A DNA stretch of 64,000 bases from Pseudoips prasinana (Eukaryota > Arthropoda > Insecta > Lepidoptera > Nolidae): NCBI GenBank assembly GCA_951640165.1, contig OX621253.1, forward strand, positions 14,030,001 to 14,094,000, written 5' to 3'. Position numbers and translations under genes: made by a program. Below are positions 22,326 through 32,790 of the stretch, piece by piece. The number at the start of each line of letters is the position of its first letter. Position 1 is the first letter of the stretch. Under the pieces are notes generated by a model, which was not told the DNA's origin, ran no database searches, and was given only the letters and a program-made list of their open reading frames with translations.

Positions 22326-22374
22326 ATGTTGATGGTCACGAGTTCAAACTCTAGGCGCGAACCACAGACTTTTT

Positions 22375-22544
22375 GAAGTTATACTTCTTTTGGCGCGATG
22401 GAGAAAAATGATGAGAGTGAATTTTTACGCATCGTAAAAATAACAGCATGACGTTAGTTCTAGGTGGTATGAAAATTGATAACTATGTTCAAGTTGTATA
22501 TTAAGAAGTATAACTTCTAACGCGTGTACATAAGTACACACAAG
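22375..22544 (+). mobile_element. Helentron-like (HINE-type) element, copy 1, 170 bp
   Basis: Begins GAAGTTATACTTCTTTTGGC and ends CGTGTACATAAGTACACACA followed by AG. Near the 3' end AAGAAGTATAACTTC is the reverse complement of the 5' start, and after it comes a 6-bp stem-loop (GTGTAC-ATAA-GTACAC) close to the terminus. It sits in a T-run: 5 Ts before, 9 Ts after. The empty SINE E copy has GACTTTTTGAATTC. Asymmetric inverted repeats, a 3' hairpin and T-T insertion are known features of Helentron-associated elements. The assignment is inference. Confidence 0.65.
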
Positions 22545-22706
22545 TTTTTTTTTGAATTCATGTGCGTATTAGAAATTTATTAGCTCGTACTTAAAACAGT
22601 CAGCGAAAACATCGTGAGGAAACCTACCTTTGCCTTTAGCCTTTGAGTTCTAAAACTTTCTCGAAGGCATGTGAAATCTGCTAACCCGTGCCAGGTCAGG
22701 CGTGGT

Positions 22707-23113
22707 TAGGGTTACCATATGACAGGCGTTAGCCGCATTTGACTGGCATTTTAAGGTTTAGACAGGCGTGCGGCCGGCATTGGTCTGAGACAGGCATTTT
22801 CGCAGGCTCTCTTCAACGCTCAGTGGGGTAAAGAAAGAAATCGGGTCACAATTGAATCAGTAAAAGCAATATTGATTACACAAGAAAATTACAAAACTGT
22901 ATCTTGTTAAAATTTTTACATGTATATATTAGAAAAGAAAGAACTATAAAAAAAATAATGTCCTCTGACAAATATCACTAATTAATATCATTATTATCTG
23001 TTGGATTTTACTTCTTGCCTACAGTGTTTTGCTTCAGACAGGCATTATTCTGAAAATTTAGGCCTTTTAGGTACCATAGACAGGCATCCCTCTATTAACA
23101 TATGGTAACCCTA
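22707..23113. mobile_element. hAT-type MITE, 407 bp, 8-bp target duplication
   Basis: Perfect 15-bp terminal inverted repeats TAGGGTTACCATATG / CATATGGTAACCCTA, flanked on both sides by GGCGTGGT. The 8-bp target duplication and the TAGGGTTACCA terminus are hallmarks of the hAT superfamily. Internally it contains several ACAGGC(G/A)T words and no transposase, so it is non-autonomous. Confidence 0.88.
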
Positions 23114-23308
23114 GGCGTGGTAGACTATGTCCTCTCAATGTGAGATGGAGCTCTTGCGCTGCAAAATTCAAACAACCGTATAATAAGTTCTAGGTAATGT
23201 AGAGTTCAGGATCTTAATCAGTTCATTTATTTTCTTCTTTTTTAATATAACCCCAACACTAGGGAAATTAATCAATGTGTCAGTCAGTTAATAATCAGTA
23301 TAGTTTTT

Positions 23309-23496
23309 GAAGTTATACTTCTTTTGGCGCGATGGAGAAAAATGATGAGAGTGAATTTTTACGATGCGCGCGCACACCGACACCAAAAAATTTAACAGCA
23401 TGACGTTTGTTCTAGGTGGTATGAAAATTGATAACTATATTCAAGTTGTATATTAAGAAGTATAACTTCTAACGCGTGTACATAAGTACACACAAG
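23309..23496 (+). mobile_element. Helentron-like (HINE-type) element, copy 2, 188 bp
   Basis: Same ends and 3' stem-loop as copy 1, again preceded by five Ts and followed by a run of Ts. The central module differs: ACGATGCGCGCGCACACCGA..CACCAAAAAATTTAACAGC instead of the shorter ACGCATCGTAAAAATAACAGC. Confidence 0.65.
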
Positions 23497-23807
23497 TTTT
23501 TTTTTTTATTTGTTTTAAATAAACTGCAAATAGAAGTAAGATTTATTATTGAAGTCAGGAATTACTTTACAAAATATAAATATATAAACAAAAAGTTGAT
23601 ATAATTCCGCTAAATATCTGTTCAATCAAGATGGTACGCAAATAACACCGCAATCTCGCTTAAAAAAATTAACAGTACAAATAGACAAGCAATATAAATA
23701 AGCAAGTATAGTAAGTTAACTTCTCTTGGTCGATATACAACTCGTCGAAGTCAACTAACTATACAAAAATTTTAAATTATTTGTTAAAAAAGGAATTACC
23801 TGCACGT

Positions 23808-24015
23808 GTGGCGCAGCAGTGGACACGAAGCAGTGAGGCGACTGTATTAACGACAGTCGCCTCACTGATTCGAGTCCAAGACCACTATTTACATGGCCCA
23901 TAAATAGTTGTTCTGAGTCTGATTGTACTTACTTTGTCCGTCAATCATATGTTTGTAAAGTGCCCCGCGACACAAGGATTAATTAGGCTCATGCGGGCGT
24001 AGCCTTTAAAAAAAT
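23808..24015 (+). mobile_element. SINE family C with an internal inverted duplication
   Basis: Starts TGCACGTGTGGCGCAGCAG and ends GCGGGCGTAGCC plus an A-rich tail. Its middle holds exact 15-bp arms, CAGTGAGGCGACTGT and its complement, around ATTAACG. Compared with intact family members, the left arm together with GGACACGAAG is a reverse complement of native head sequence. Confidence 0.75.
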
Positions 24016-24076
24016 ACAAAAAAAAACTTATTTTAACTTCAACTATAGACTTATTATTGACTACACATATTCCTTG

Positions 24077-24940
24077 CTATAAGCTCATATCATTGCTTGT
24101 GGTGACTATATGGGGCAGGTCATATCTTAAATGACGAAGGACGCGATGGCTATGGCACGTTATATTTGTGTACGCATGCTGCTTGCGGTGACTGGTTGAC
24201 ATGCGGTCAGAGGTATTCGGTTTAATAAATTCGGTTATGTTGTAGCGCCTATGTTCAACGTCGTGTAACATGCAGCTTATCTGCAAATGTGTGTGCATAC
24301 AACGTTGGCCAGACAATTGATTTCTATATGAATAATATCATGTTATTATTATCATATAAATACAGGAGGAAAGCCTCTTCAGTTTAGTACAATTAAATAG
24401 TGTCTGAATTTGGTCACCATATTAATATTATAAAGGCGAAAGTTTAACTTTAACGGAGGTAAAACCACGGGGCACAGCTAGTGTTTTAATAAATTCGATT
24501 GGTGCTAATATCTTAAAACAAAAGAAGACCTCCGAAAATTACGGAACAAAAGGAAAGAGGTTATGTTTCATTTTCAAAACATGATGTAAATTCGAGTTTT
24601 TATGTATAAATATCTTCGATGTCTATGCTCGAAGTTAAATAATTTTATTTTTAGACATAACACCTTTGACAACGTACACGGTGAAGGAAAGTGGGATATT
24701 GCCATGAATTGTGATTTTCCGTGTTGAACCGAAAACTCCATAGAAGCCTCTAGTAAAGTCTCCACTGCCTTACTGGGGTAGGACTATAACTTGACAGTGA
24801 CGGAGTTGACTGGACTTTGACTTGACTTTGAAAATATTATATTACAACTAAAGACGAGGCAGTATGGTCTCTGATCTTAACCTGCCCAAAGTGGGCGAAA
24901 AAAAAAGAACATGTAAAGAATAGACTATTCTTTATATGTT
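24077..24940. other. no gene recognised; one repeat remnant
   Basis: 24420-24485 is a short ATATTATAAAGGCGAAAGTT..CGGGGCACAGCTAGTG repeat remnant. The frames at 24077-24316 and 24574-24765 (minus) have no recognisable domain. Confidence 0.4.
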
Positions 24941-25125
24941 GCTGCACGTGTGGCAGCGCTTCATGTCACGGGTTCGAGTCCCACGCCGGACAACTATTTG
25001 TGTGACCCATAAATAGTTGTTCTGAGTCTGGGTGTAATTCGTGTCTATTATATGTTTGTAAAGTACCCCGCGACACAGAGATTAAATTCCCTAATGCGGG
25101 CGTTGTCTTTTTTAAATAAAAAAAA
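24941..25125 (+). mobile_element. SINE family C
   Basis: TGCACGTGTGGCAGCGCTTC, GGGTTCGAGTCCCACGCC, CAACTATTTGTGTGACCCAT, AAATAGTTGTTCTGAGTCTG, GTACCCCGCGACACAGAG, AATGCGGGCGTTG and an A-rich tail. The head is slightly shortened compared with the 49.6-kb copy. Confidence 0.78.
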
Positions 25126-25589
25126 ATGTTTTAATTTATGGTGTACATATATTCAAATACCGTGCATGGTTGTTTACGGTTTGTTAGTGTTTGTATGTCA
25201 CTTCGAGCGACGATTGTGCTAGGCATTGAACATTGGTTCCGGGCACGATTGGAATCAAATATCCTTTTAAGTTTAGCGTAATCATGGCCAGACAATCGAT
25301 TCCTTTATAAATAATATCACCTGCTGTTATTATTATTGTTGCCATGAACTATATATATTAGTGTTTAAGCCCATAACTAGTTGCACTCAGCGGTCTGTTT
25401 GCGACCGGCGAGGTAAAGCTCCTAGACACGCAGTCAGTCTATAGATGGGTGATTGTCAGAGTGGTTTAATTTTTGTGTGTCTTCGCGCTTTGGATGGCAC
25501 GTTAGTGGTCTGTCCCTGTTATTGTTGTTAGACTACGGTTGTTACGATATCAAGGAATAATGTTTAAGTTACACTTTTAGTTTTAAGTT

Positions 25590-25825
25590 TTACTTTAGCC
25601 TACGAAGCTGGTGGTCCTGGGTTTGAATACCGGTAAGTGCAAATATTTGTGTGATGAGCACGAATATTTGTTTCTGAGTCATGGATGTTTTCTATGTATT
25701 TAAGTATTTATCTATAGTTATATAATTATGTATATCGTCGCCTGGTACCCATAGTACAAGCTTTGCTTAGTTTGGGGCTAGGATGATCTGTGTGTCATTG
25801 TCCCTAGATAGATATTTATTATAAC
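25590..25825 (+). mobile_element. SINE family B
   Basis: Matches the 9.8-kb copy from TACGAAGCTGGTGGTCCTGG through ATGAGCACGAATATTTG and CATAGTACAAGCTTTGC to CCCTAGATAGATATTTATT. The first part of the tRNA head is missing. Confidence 0.78.
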
Positions 25826-25844
25826 AACATTTGTCTTCTATATG

Positions 25845-26092
25845 TCGGGCTGGTTGCTTGGTTGGTACACACCTTTCACGCCACGGGTCTTGGTTTCGAT
25901 TCCCACCCAGGACAGATATTTGTGTGCATGAACCTGTTTGTCCTGAGTCTGGGTGTTATTATCTATATAAGTACTTATTTACTAAAGAAAATTACTATAT
26001 GTTGCATACCAGTTATCTGGTATAAACAAGCTTTACTTAGCTTGGGATCAGATAGCCGTGTGTGAATAATGCCTCAGGATATTATTATTATA
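25845..26092 (+). mobile_element. SINE family A, full length
   Basis: tRNA-like head (GGGCTGGTTGCTTGGTTGG..GGTTTCGATTCCCACCC), then ACAGATATTTGTGTGCATG, TTTGTCCTGAGTCTGGGTG, CAAGCTTTACTTAGCTTGGG, ATCAGATAGCCGTGTGTG and a TATTATTATTA tail. Confidence 0.8.
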
Positions 26093-26137
26093 TCCATGTC
26101 TCTAATATTATTGTCTGCCTTCATATCATCATCTACT

Positions 26138-26382
26138 TGACATCTGACATCTTGTCTGGTGCTATAGGTTGTCCTGACCTACTAAACAAAATAACGTTCG
26201 ATATTCCCACGAAAGTGGTGAGACACTACACTCCGTTCCATCTTCCTTTGGTATCCACAAACTTTAGACAAAATGCTATTTTGTGGCGAGCTGGCAATTG
26301 TTTTAACAACCAAATTAAATTGTTTAATTTTGATATTTTTGTGGATAAAACTGAGACAGTGAGAAGGGTATACTCAGCCTAG
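26138..26382 (+). pseudogene. non-LTR retrotransposon ORF2 C-terminal remnant
   Basis: An open frame reads SGAIGCPDLLNKITFDIP, then VRHYTPFHLP, NAILWRAGNCFN and DIFVDKTETVRRVYSA before TAG. The order (leucine-rich start, FHVP-like motif, short DIF motif near the end) is what I know from the extreme C-terminus of jockey/CR1-group reverse transcriptases. No RT domain remains. Confidence 0.5.
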
Positions 26383-26671
26383 ACATTTTTTTAAATAAAT
26401 TGTATAATCGTGTTTAATTATTATAAGTTAACTTTATTTGATCACACTTTTGTTACATATGCAACTATCTAGTCGTGATAAATATTATTTGCTGTTGGTC
26501 TTCATAATCATATGCAATTATTATAGTTCCTGAGAGCCAATAAAAGGTCTTCACGACTAGATAGTTGCATATAAAGTAAGTACGTAAAAAAATATGTAAC
26601 AATAATGTGATCAAATAAAGTTAAGTTATAATAATTAAACACGATTATACAATTTATTTAAAAAAATGTCT
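26381..26671. repeat. large imperfect inverted repeat after the LINE remnant
   Basis: Left arm 26381-26478 (AGACATTTTTTTAAATAAAT..ATCTAGTCGTGA) and right arm 26551-26671 (TCACGACTAGATAG..AAAAAAATGTCT) are reverse complements except for a ~20-bp block present only in the right arm. The spacer is 72 bp. The left arm starts inside the stop codon of the LINE remnant, so the structure duplicates its 3' UTR in inverted orientation. Confidence 0.8.
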
Positions 26672-27514
26672 ATCCTGTGTATAAATAACCGGGGTCGAGA
26701 CAAATGTTACTTTTCTGGCAAGTAAAAATAACTAAGTAGTAGCAGTCCGAGGCTTGGAAGTTGGTGCTTTAGTAGTCCATGCCTTTGTTGTTTCCCCAAA
26801 TAATAAATTTTAATTTTTCGCAAATATTTTTCTGGTACGGATAGTACTTAGGATCTCTACCAAACTGAAGTCATCGGATAAGATGCCATACATTTTAATT
26901 GGTAAATAAATTACACAAAATCTATTACAAATTGAAATAGGTTTAGGGTCAAACTAATAAAATTTTAATCTCTCACATAGACATATTGCAGAGCTCAAAA
27001 ATAATTAATTAACTACAAAACAAATCTTGAGTATGTTGCAACCTACAATACAACGTTAAAAGTACTGAGACACCCACTGTGAGGACGTTAAATGCCAAGA
27101 CCGATAAACAGAGCCTTGTCGATAAGCCTTGTCCATATCAGACATGTTTGGCATAACTCGCGTTGTATCGATTCCAGTATTGAAATTATCGTTTCTATTG
27201 AAAACTGGTATCGGCAAGTATGAATCGTAAAAGATACTGAAACTGGTGCCTTGGAAACTTTTAAAGCTTCATTGGAAAATTGAGGCGCATGGAATCTCAA
27301 ACCGGATAGCAAGTTTGACAAGACTCACTGATTTTTTTAATTAATTTATTTAAAAATATATACTATATACATACACAGAATGATGCAAACATAAACTCAT
27401 TAGAGTTTTACCGTGCATCATATTTGAAGAGTCATCAGAGTAGTTCTTAAAAATAATATAAAATTCATTTCACGAACGCCGTAGAAATATGCTTACAAAC
27501 ATTGAAAGAAGCTG
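26672..27514. other. no gene recognised
   Basis: AT-rich. The 77-residue minus frame at 27088-27321 (LSGLRFHAPQFSNEALK..) is open but I do not recognise it, and it has no flanking exon signals I can defend. Confidence 0.35.
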
Positions 27515-27705
27515 AAAGATATCCACTGCTCGACAAGCCTCTCCCAAGAATCATTTTGAGTGGATATGCCATGATCACCGCGCTTGGCAGATGGGGTTGG
27601 CGATCGCACTAAGATGGTCATGGTACTCAGAAGGAAGCTGCTGCCCATACTTTGGTAGATATTCCCTCGACTTGACTTCTACGCTCCCCACGAGATAAGC
27701 TTATT
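27515..27705 (-). mobile_element. RTE-type LINE 3' UTR, copy 4
   Basis: TATCCACTGCTCGACAAGCC, CGCGCTTGGCAGATGGGG, TTGGCGATCGCACTAAG and TCTACGCTCCCCACG in the usual order. Confidence 0.65.
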
Positions 27706-27965
27706 GATTACTTACTTATCGTATGGGCAGTAGTTACCCTGGTGTCAGAGTTGTTCAAGCCGCCCAATAGGGCTATGCCATGGCTTAACGACTGTTGCCA
27801 AATTGCTAGAACCAGTACCGACAGCTTAACGTGCCCTCCAAATCAGAAATAAAACCACTTCGGTGGTCACCCATCTACGGACTGACCGCAAGCCTAGTTG
27901 CTTAACCATACCAATAACTTACGGACCGGTGAGAGTATCTGCCTATGAGGGCCTTATTACTGGCA
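27706..27965. mobile_element. interspersed repeat G, copy 1
   Basis: TTATCGTATGGGCAGTAGTT, GTTGTTCAAGCCGCCCAATA, ACCGACAGCTTAACGTGCCC, GGTGGTCACCCATCTACGGA and CTGACCGCAAGCCTAGTTGC. A second copy at 42515-42920 has the same blocks with a nested insert. Possibly a SINE; the head type is unclear. Confidence 0.6.
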
Positions 27966-28399
27966 CCAATGTATAATTGTACTAAATTAAATAATACATA
28001 CACTATGAACTTACATAATCTTATTCCGTTGCAAGGGCAAATGGAAGTGTCCATTTAGGAAATACTTAAAGCGGAAATGTATCTGTGAAGTAATGCTTAA
28101 TAATACACATGGTTAATAATATATAATTTAAAAATAGCTAAAATATTAATACATAAGTATATAATTATGGAAGTATTAAGAGCACAATTACTTACTAAAT
28201 TGTAGCCATTTAAATAATAAGTATGATTAAAACTTTACGGATGAACAACTCTGACACAGGTGTTATGACTGCCTCCGTAATTAAATATGTACTTCTTTAT
28301 TTTTCATGAATAATTCTTCTTATTTTCCTGTCAATAGATGAAGCTATTGACAGGAAGGAAGTCATATCTTCAATCATATATTTTTAAGAGAGGTAGGGC

Positions 28400-28715
28400 A
28401 TAGCGTTCATTCGCTCAAAGAGCAGCCCGACTGGGGAAGTACCTCCACCTTACAGAAGACATTCCTTAATAATAACATTAATAATTTTAATGTTGTGTTT
28501 CCGAGTGTGAGTAAGGTCGCCAGAGGTCATTGGGATGGGGGGAAGGGTCAGCAACACATTTTTGCTGACTCTAAAAGTCCGGCAACGCACTCGCGACACC
28601 AGAGGAGTCGCGAGTCGAGAGGAGTCGAGTCGAAACCATGGGCGGCGGTGATCACTTACCATCAGGTGACACACTTGCTCGTTTGTCGCCTAATGATATA
28701 AAAAAAAATATCTTC
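28400..28715 (+). mobile_element. LINE 3' UTR with poly(A)
   Basis: GACTGGGGAAGTACCTCC, CTTACAGAAGACATTCC, GTGAGTAAGGTCGCCAGAG, AAGTCCGGCAACGCACTCGC, CACTTACCATCAGGTGACAC and TGATATAAAAAAAAA at the end. I recognise this order from lepidopteran LINE 3' UTRs. The overlapping short frames on both strands are not genes. Confidence 0.65.
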
Positions 28716-28769
28716 ATTCAACTCTCCTTCAAACAACAAATCCTGTAGTTATTATATAACAGATTAATG

Positions 28770-28978
28770 GAACACATTATGTCAGCCGAATGACGTCCAC
28801 AGCCGGACAAAGGCCTCCCCAAAGGGTGTATTATCTATATAAGTATGTATTTACAAAAGAAAAGTATTATATGTAGTATATATATCAGATATCTGGTTCC
28901 CATAGTACAAGCTATGCTTAGTTTGCGATCAGATGGCTGTGTGTGAATAATATCCCAGGATATTATTATTATTATGTT
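28770..28978 (+). mobile_element. SINE family A, 3' part, after a short RTE tail fragment
   Basis: 28770-28815 is a minus-strand RTE tail fragment (ATGTCAGCCGAATGACGTCC). From 28815: TTATCTATATAAGTATGTAT, CATAGTACAAGCTATGCTT, GATCAGATGGCTGTGTGTGA and a (TTA)n end, the 3' half of SINE A. Confidence 0.65.
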
Positions 28979-29364
28979 TTCACTTGAAAAAGACATCAAC
29001 GCGCGTACTGATAAATATTTGTTGGGAAGTTTTGTCTAAAATAGATAGATAACACTTTATTGCAACAAATAGAAGCATAACATTATAATATCAGTTAACT
29101 TATATAATAAGATACAAACGGCGGTCTTATCGCTAATACAGCAATCTCTTCCAGACAACCGTTGGATGAACCAAAGCAATGCAGGGTGATAAAGTGGTAG
29201 TTCGCAGGGCATCTACTTATATAAATTTACATATATATGTACCTAGGTAGATATATATGTAAATGCATTTATAAACAACCATAATGCTTGTTTATAAATG
29301 CAGCATTTTTATGGGAACGGTATTGAATAATGTTCTGGGAGATTTAGTCAACGTAAATAAGTCA

Positions 29365-29695
29365 AATCTGATGATGGCTTCTTGGCTGATTGGGCACGGC
29401 GGCCATTCTCAATGAAGATTAGCCAATTGCACACAGGAGCCCTTTCTATTCCATCACATGATCTGATGGGAAAACTAGCGACACGACCGGAAAGAGGGCA
29501 GGTACAGGACCGACGGCTTTAGGTGTTCTCCGAGGCACGGGAGTGTAATACCGCCAACTTCCAGACTTCGAGCTGATACTGAGAAATTTCTTTTTACGGA
29601 AAAATACCAAAATCACTTTTGGCCTGACCCGGGATTTGAACCCAGGACCTCATTTTCTGCGGTTGAACACGCTACCGCTAGACCAACGAGGCAGT
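29365..29695 (-). mobile_element. tRNA-derived SINE family D, full length
   Basis: Read on the minus strand it starts with a tRNA-like head: GCCTCGTTGGTCTAGCGGTA, then AACCGCAGAAAATGAGGTCC and GGGTTCAAATCCCGGGTCAG. The body follows with AAATTTCTCAGTATCAGCTC and the CCTGTACCTGCCCTCTTTCC block. Copies lacking the head lie at 1031 and 32045. A tRNA origin is clear, but the cloverleaf is degraded and fused to the body, so it is not a tRNA gene. Confidence 0.78.
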
Positions 29696-29697
29696 CA

Positions 29698-29768
29698 AAT
29701 AATCTCGTTGGACTTTATACTCCATGTATGAGCTAAATACATGGAGTATAAAGTCCAAAGAGATTATT
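29698..29768. repeat. inverted duplication, ~32-bp arms, one mismatch
   Basis: AATAATCTCGTTGGACTTTA..CTCCATGTAT and its near-exact reverse complement are separated by about 6 nt (GAGCTA). It lies directly beside the tRNA head of SINE D. Confidence 0.85.
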
Positions 29769-30114
29769 CTTATCATCTCCTCCACTGCCCCTCTTGTTAG
29801 CCAGTATCAACGATAGCATATAATCAAAATCTTCTAAGGGTTGAAGCACAGGCAGATCCGGTTAATTGCTAGAACTGTCTATACTGTAATGTAATGTAAT
29901 GCTGTAATGGGTTTATTGAGTTAAAACCAGGCGTAAAATAATTAAATATTGAGTAAACTTGCTCTATATATTTTGAACCAAATCTTATAGCATCTCGATT
30001 GACTTAGATACCAAGTGAATGCGTATGGTTGGTAAATATTAAGAAAGACGATACATTTCATCACATAATATACCAGCTAGCTACCTAGCTGGTTTAAGTA
30101 TGAAAAGTCAAGGT

Positions 30115-30345
30115 TACTCAGTTAGTAGTGAACCTGCCTTCTGATCCAGAGGTTGCGGGTTCGATTCTTGCACAAGACAAATATTTATGTTCATGTATAT
30201 GTCTATTGATCTTGGTTTAGGTGTTTTCTGTGTATTTTATGTATATATTTACAAAAAAAGAAGTAAATAAGTACTCCAATCCGTTGTCTAGTATCCATAG
30301 TACAAGTTTTGTTTAGTTTGGGCTAGATGGCGCTGTGTGTCCTGG
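30115..30345 (+). mobile_element. SINE related to family B
   Basis: Head with AGGTTACTCAGTTAGTAGTG and GGTTGCGGGTTCGATTCTTG. Tail with CATAGTACAAGTTTTGTTTA and GGGCTAGATGGCGCTGTGTG. Confidence 0.65.
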
Positions 30346-31814
30346 ATGTTAATTTGGTTATTACCTACTTCACTTCAGAGCGAAGCGCAGAATATGACAG
30401 AGTGAAGAATTGCAGGTAGAGAAGAGCGCTCAAAGTGTATGCAAACACAACTAGACTATCCTCATAATCTAATGGGAAAGGCGAGCCAAAATTATCCCAT
30501 ATAATATAAATGAAGCGGTTAGTTACCTTATTAAGCCATTGTATAGCTTCTATCGTAGGCCTTGAGCGTGTGGACCGAATCCAGAAATTCCGTAACGAAA
30601 AAACCTAACACTCCCCACTCCGACCGCCATCTATCGATAAATACTAGAACTTTTAATGACTTTTTGAAATATCACGCTTGTCTCTTTAGTTCAGCAACCC
30701 GCCTTTAGGTGGCATTGGTTGTATTGGAAAACTACCGTAATCAGCTGTTTGTGAGAAAGTATAATGTATAGATCTACGTACAACAGTGAATATCTGTACT
30801 CGTATAATTTGTGTACAAAGTGGTTTAAATATGAATAAACAAAGTGCATTTATTAATGAAGAAAGTCACGAAAAAATAGTGAAAGAAAATGAGTTAGTAC
30901 TCTATATACATTCATTTTATTATTATTATTATCACAAATGCAGTATTATAAAATATATAAATAATTATAATTGCATAAGTTGATAAAAAATGCTATGCAA
31001 TAGCTTTACCACGGCAGTCTCCGAGTGCCACACGTCTTTTTTTTTACTAAAAACTGTTCTAAAATGACATTTACAACCAGTCTAAGTCTGGGTCAGAATA
31101 CAACATGTAACTTAATTAACGCACACCCTAAAAATAATTTGTTCAGAATCGTTTACTGAATCGATTTATATCATTTTTAGTATCGGTAATTTTTTATTCC
31201 AAAATAATTAAAACTACGGAAATTATCTTCATCTTGACCCTGTACAGTCAAAACAAATTGAAATGGACCGTAAGTCAAAGTAATAAGACTTATAAATTGC
31301 AGTTTTATTTGTATTCATACAAATTCCGTCATTCAACACAAAATAAATAAAAATAAACTTTATTCCAAGAAACTTATTTAGTAAATAACAATGCATATAC
31401 ATGTCAAATTAAAAATTTAGTGTATGTATTATGATTACAACATAATAGTCTAATTGGGTGTGTGGGCTTAAAACGTTACCGCTTCAATTAATGAGACATT
31501 CGCACTAGTAATTACAGACATTAAACAATTACTTAGGAAGTCAATTTGAATCAACAGTAGAAAAAAATTATTTTCTTTGATAATAAAATTATGCTAAACA
31601 ATATAAAAAAACTGTTATGAAGAAACCTCCATACACCTTCTGCAAAACAATAATCAACTTTGTATGAAATTTGAATTTCAAATCATATTCTAACAACAAG
31701 TAAGCATACGTTGAACAGAACAATTTTTATTTTGCGTAACTGACAGTATATTAAGACCTCGGGTCTTTCAATATATAATACCTACAACAAAAAGAAAGGG
31801 TATTAATAAACTCG
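30346..31814. other. no supported gene; one weak first-exon candidate
   Basis: AT-rich. Near 30630 a CATCTATCGATAAATA stretch contains a DRE-like TATCGATA. About 200 nt later an ATG at 30831 opens MNKQSAFINEESHEKIVKEN before low-complexity sequence. No conserved domain and no strong donor site are visible, so it is recorded only as a candidate. Confidence 0.2.
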
Positions 31815-31945
31815 GACCTTGATAACTGGCACTGCAGGTACATGTTTGGAGATTGACATTTATTAGAACCAGTCGTAGCAACTCGGGTCACAGTAAATTT
31901 TTGTCGCACTGGTCTAGATTGGGAAACACCTAAATATCGCATGGT
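31815..31945. repeat. interspersed repeat H, copy 1
   Basis: Shares ACATTT.TTAGAACCAGTC, GACTCGGGTCAC/CAACTCGGGTCAC, ATTTTTGTC and TCTAGATT.GGAAA with 36383-36520. Class unknown. Confidence 0.5.
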
Positions 31946-32044
31946 GTACCACTCACATTCGATTTTTATGTGTTGACAAACATGTTTGAATCTATTGATT
32001 TAATTGGCTATATGTATAGCTAGTGATGAACTGTTATAATAATA

Positions 32045-32290
32045 ATGTCCCCCTGGTTAAATTGCGGCCAATCTCAATGGAGGATAGCGATCAACCCTGA
32101 AAATATTATAGTGCGGAAACATCTTTGTTTACTGTCTATTACACCCATGACCCGCGCGACACGACCAAAAACAGGTCAGGTGAAGCCGTCATTCCTAATT
32201 TTACGTCTAATACCGCTGACTCCCAGACTTCGGGCTGATACTGAGAAATTTCTTAACAGTAAAATCCCAAAATCGTTTTTTGGCCCTTAC
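32045..32290 (-). mobile_element. SINE family D, body only
   Basis: CCCCTGGTTAAATTGCGGCC, AATCTCAATGGAGGATAGC, AAACAGGTCAGG, CCCAGACTTCGGGCTGATAC and TGAGAAATTTCTTAACAG. The tRNA head is absent; the 110-residue frame across it is spurious. Confidence 0.65.
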
Positions 32291-32684
32291 TTAATTTATT
32301 TCTTGTTTAAGACTGTTTTTATTACGACACTTTTAACCAGTACGGTAAGTCCGTTTAAAACTTACCGAGAAATCTAGTGGCAGCGTGTTCACCTGCATAT
32401 ATACATAGTTACCCAGAGTCCGACTGGTTCAAATATGACGTAATAAGGGAGGTAGCAGAACAGTACAGTTCTTAGAGGATACTAGAGCGATAATCTACTC
32501 TCTTGAACTCAACCTTAATTGATATGACATTTACAATTAGCCTAGAAGGCGTTTACTTCTTCACCAGAGAATAGTGGTGAGTGGCGCTCAGGCCGTCAAC
32601 CAAATAAGACTTCAAACTAGGCTGTTATTTTATTTAATTTTTAATTTTGTATATTTTTGGTCTATTTTATTAAGTATTGGAATC

Positions 32685-32790
32685 AGGCTTCAGTTTGCGG
32701 AAATCCATAACAATCAAAATACTCCGCTATTAGCGAAATAAATACTAAAAATAGATTTTGTATTTTGATGCTATTTTACTATGCTTTTAC
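32685..32790 (+). repeat. GGAATCAGGC-type repeat, second copy
   Basis: GGAATCAGGCTTCAGTTTGC followed by TCCATAACAATCAAAATAC, with TAGATTTTGTATTTTGATG later; a diverged copy of the minus-strand repeat at 1890-2045. Confidence 0.55.

Larger units (their letters stand above)
22328..23170 (+). mobile_element. SINE family E, second copy, cut by two younger insertions
   Basis: GATGGTCACGAGTTCAAAC..GACTTTTT, then (after the Helentron-like insert) GAATTCATGTGCGTATTAGA, AACATCGTGAGGAAACC, GTGAAATCTGCTAACCC and GTGCCAGGTCAGGCGTGGT. After the hAT-type insert it continues AGACTATGTCCTCTCAATG. Joining the three parts restores a continuous SINE. Confidence 0.7.

Noticed and set aside
30831..30983. Gene starting MNKQSAFINEESHEKIVKEN
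   Set aside because: It becomes low-complexity tyrosine/isoleucine-coding AT-rich DNA within 35 codons, with no good donor. Only mentioned as a weak candidate.
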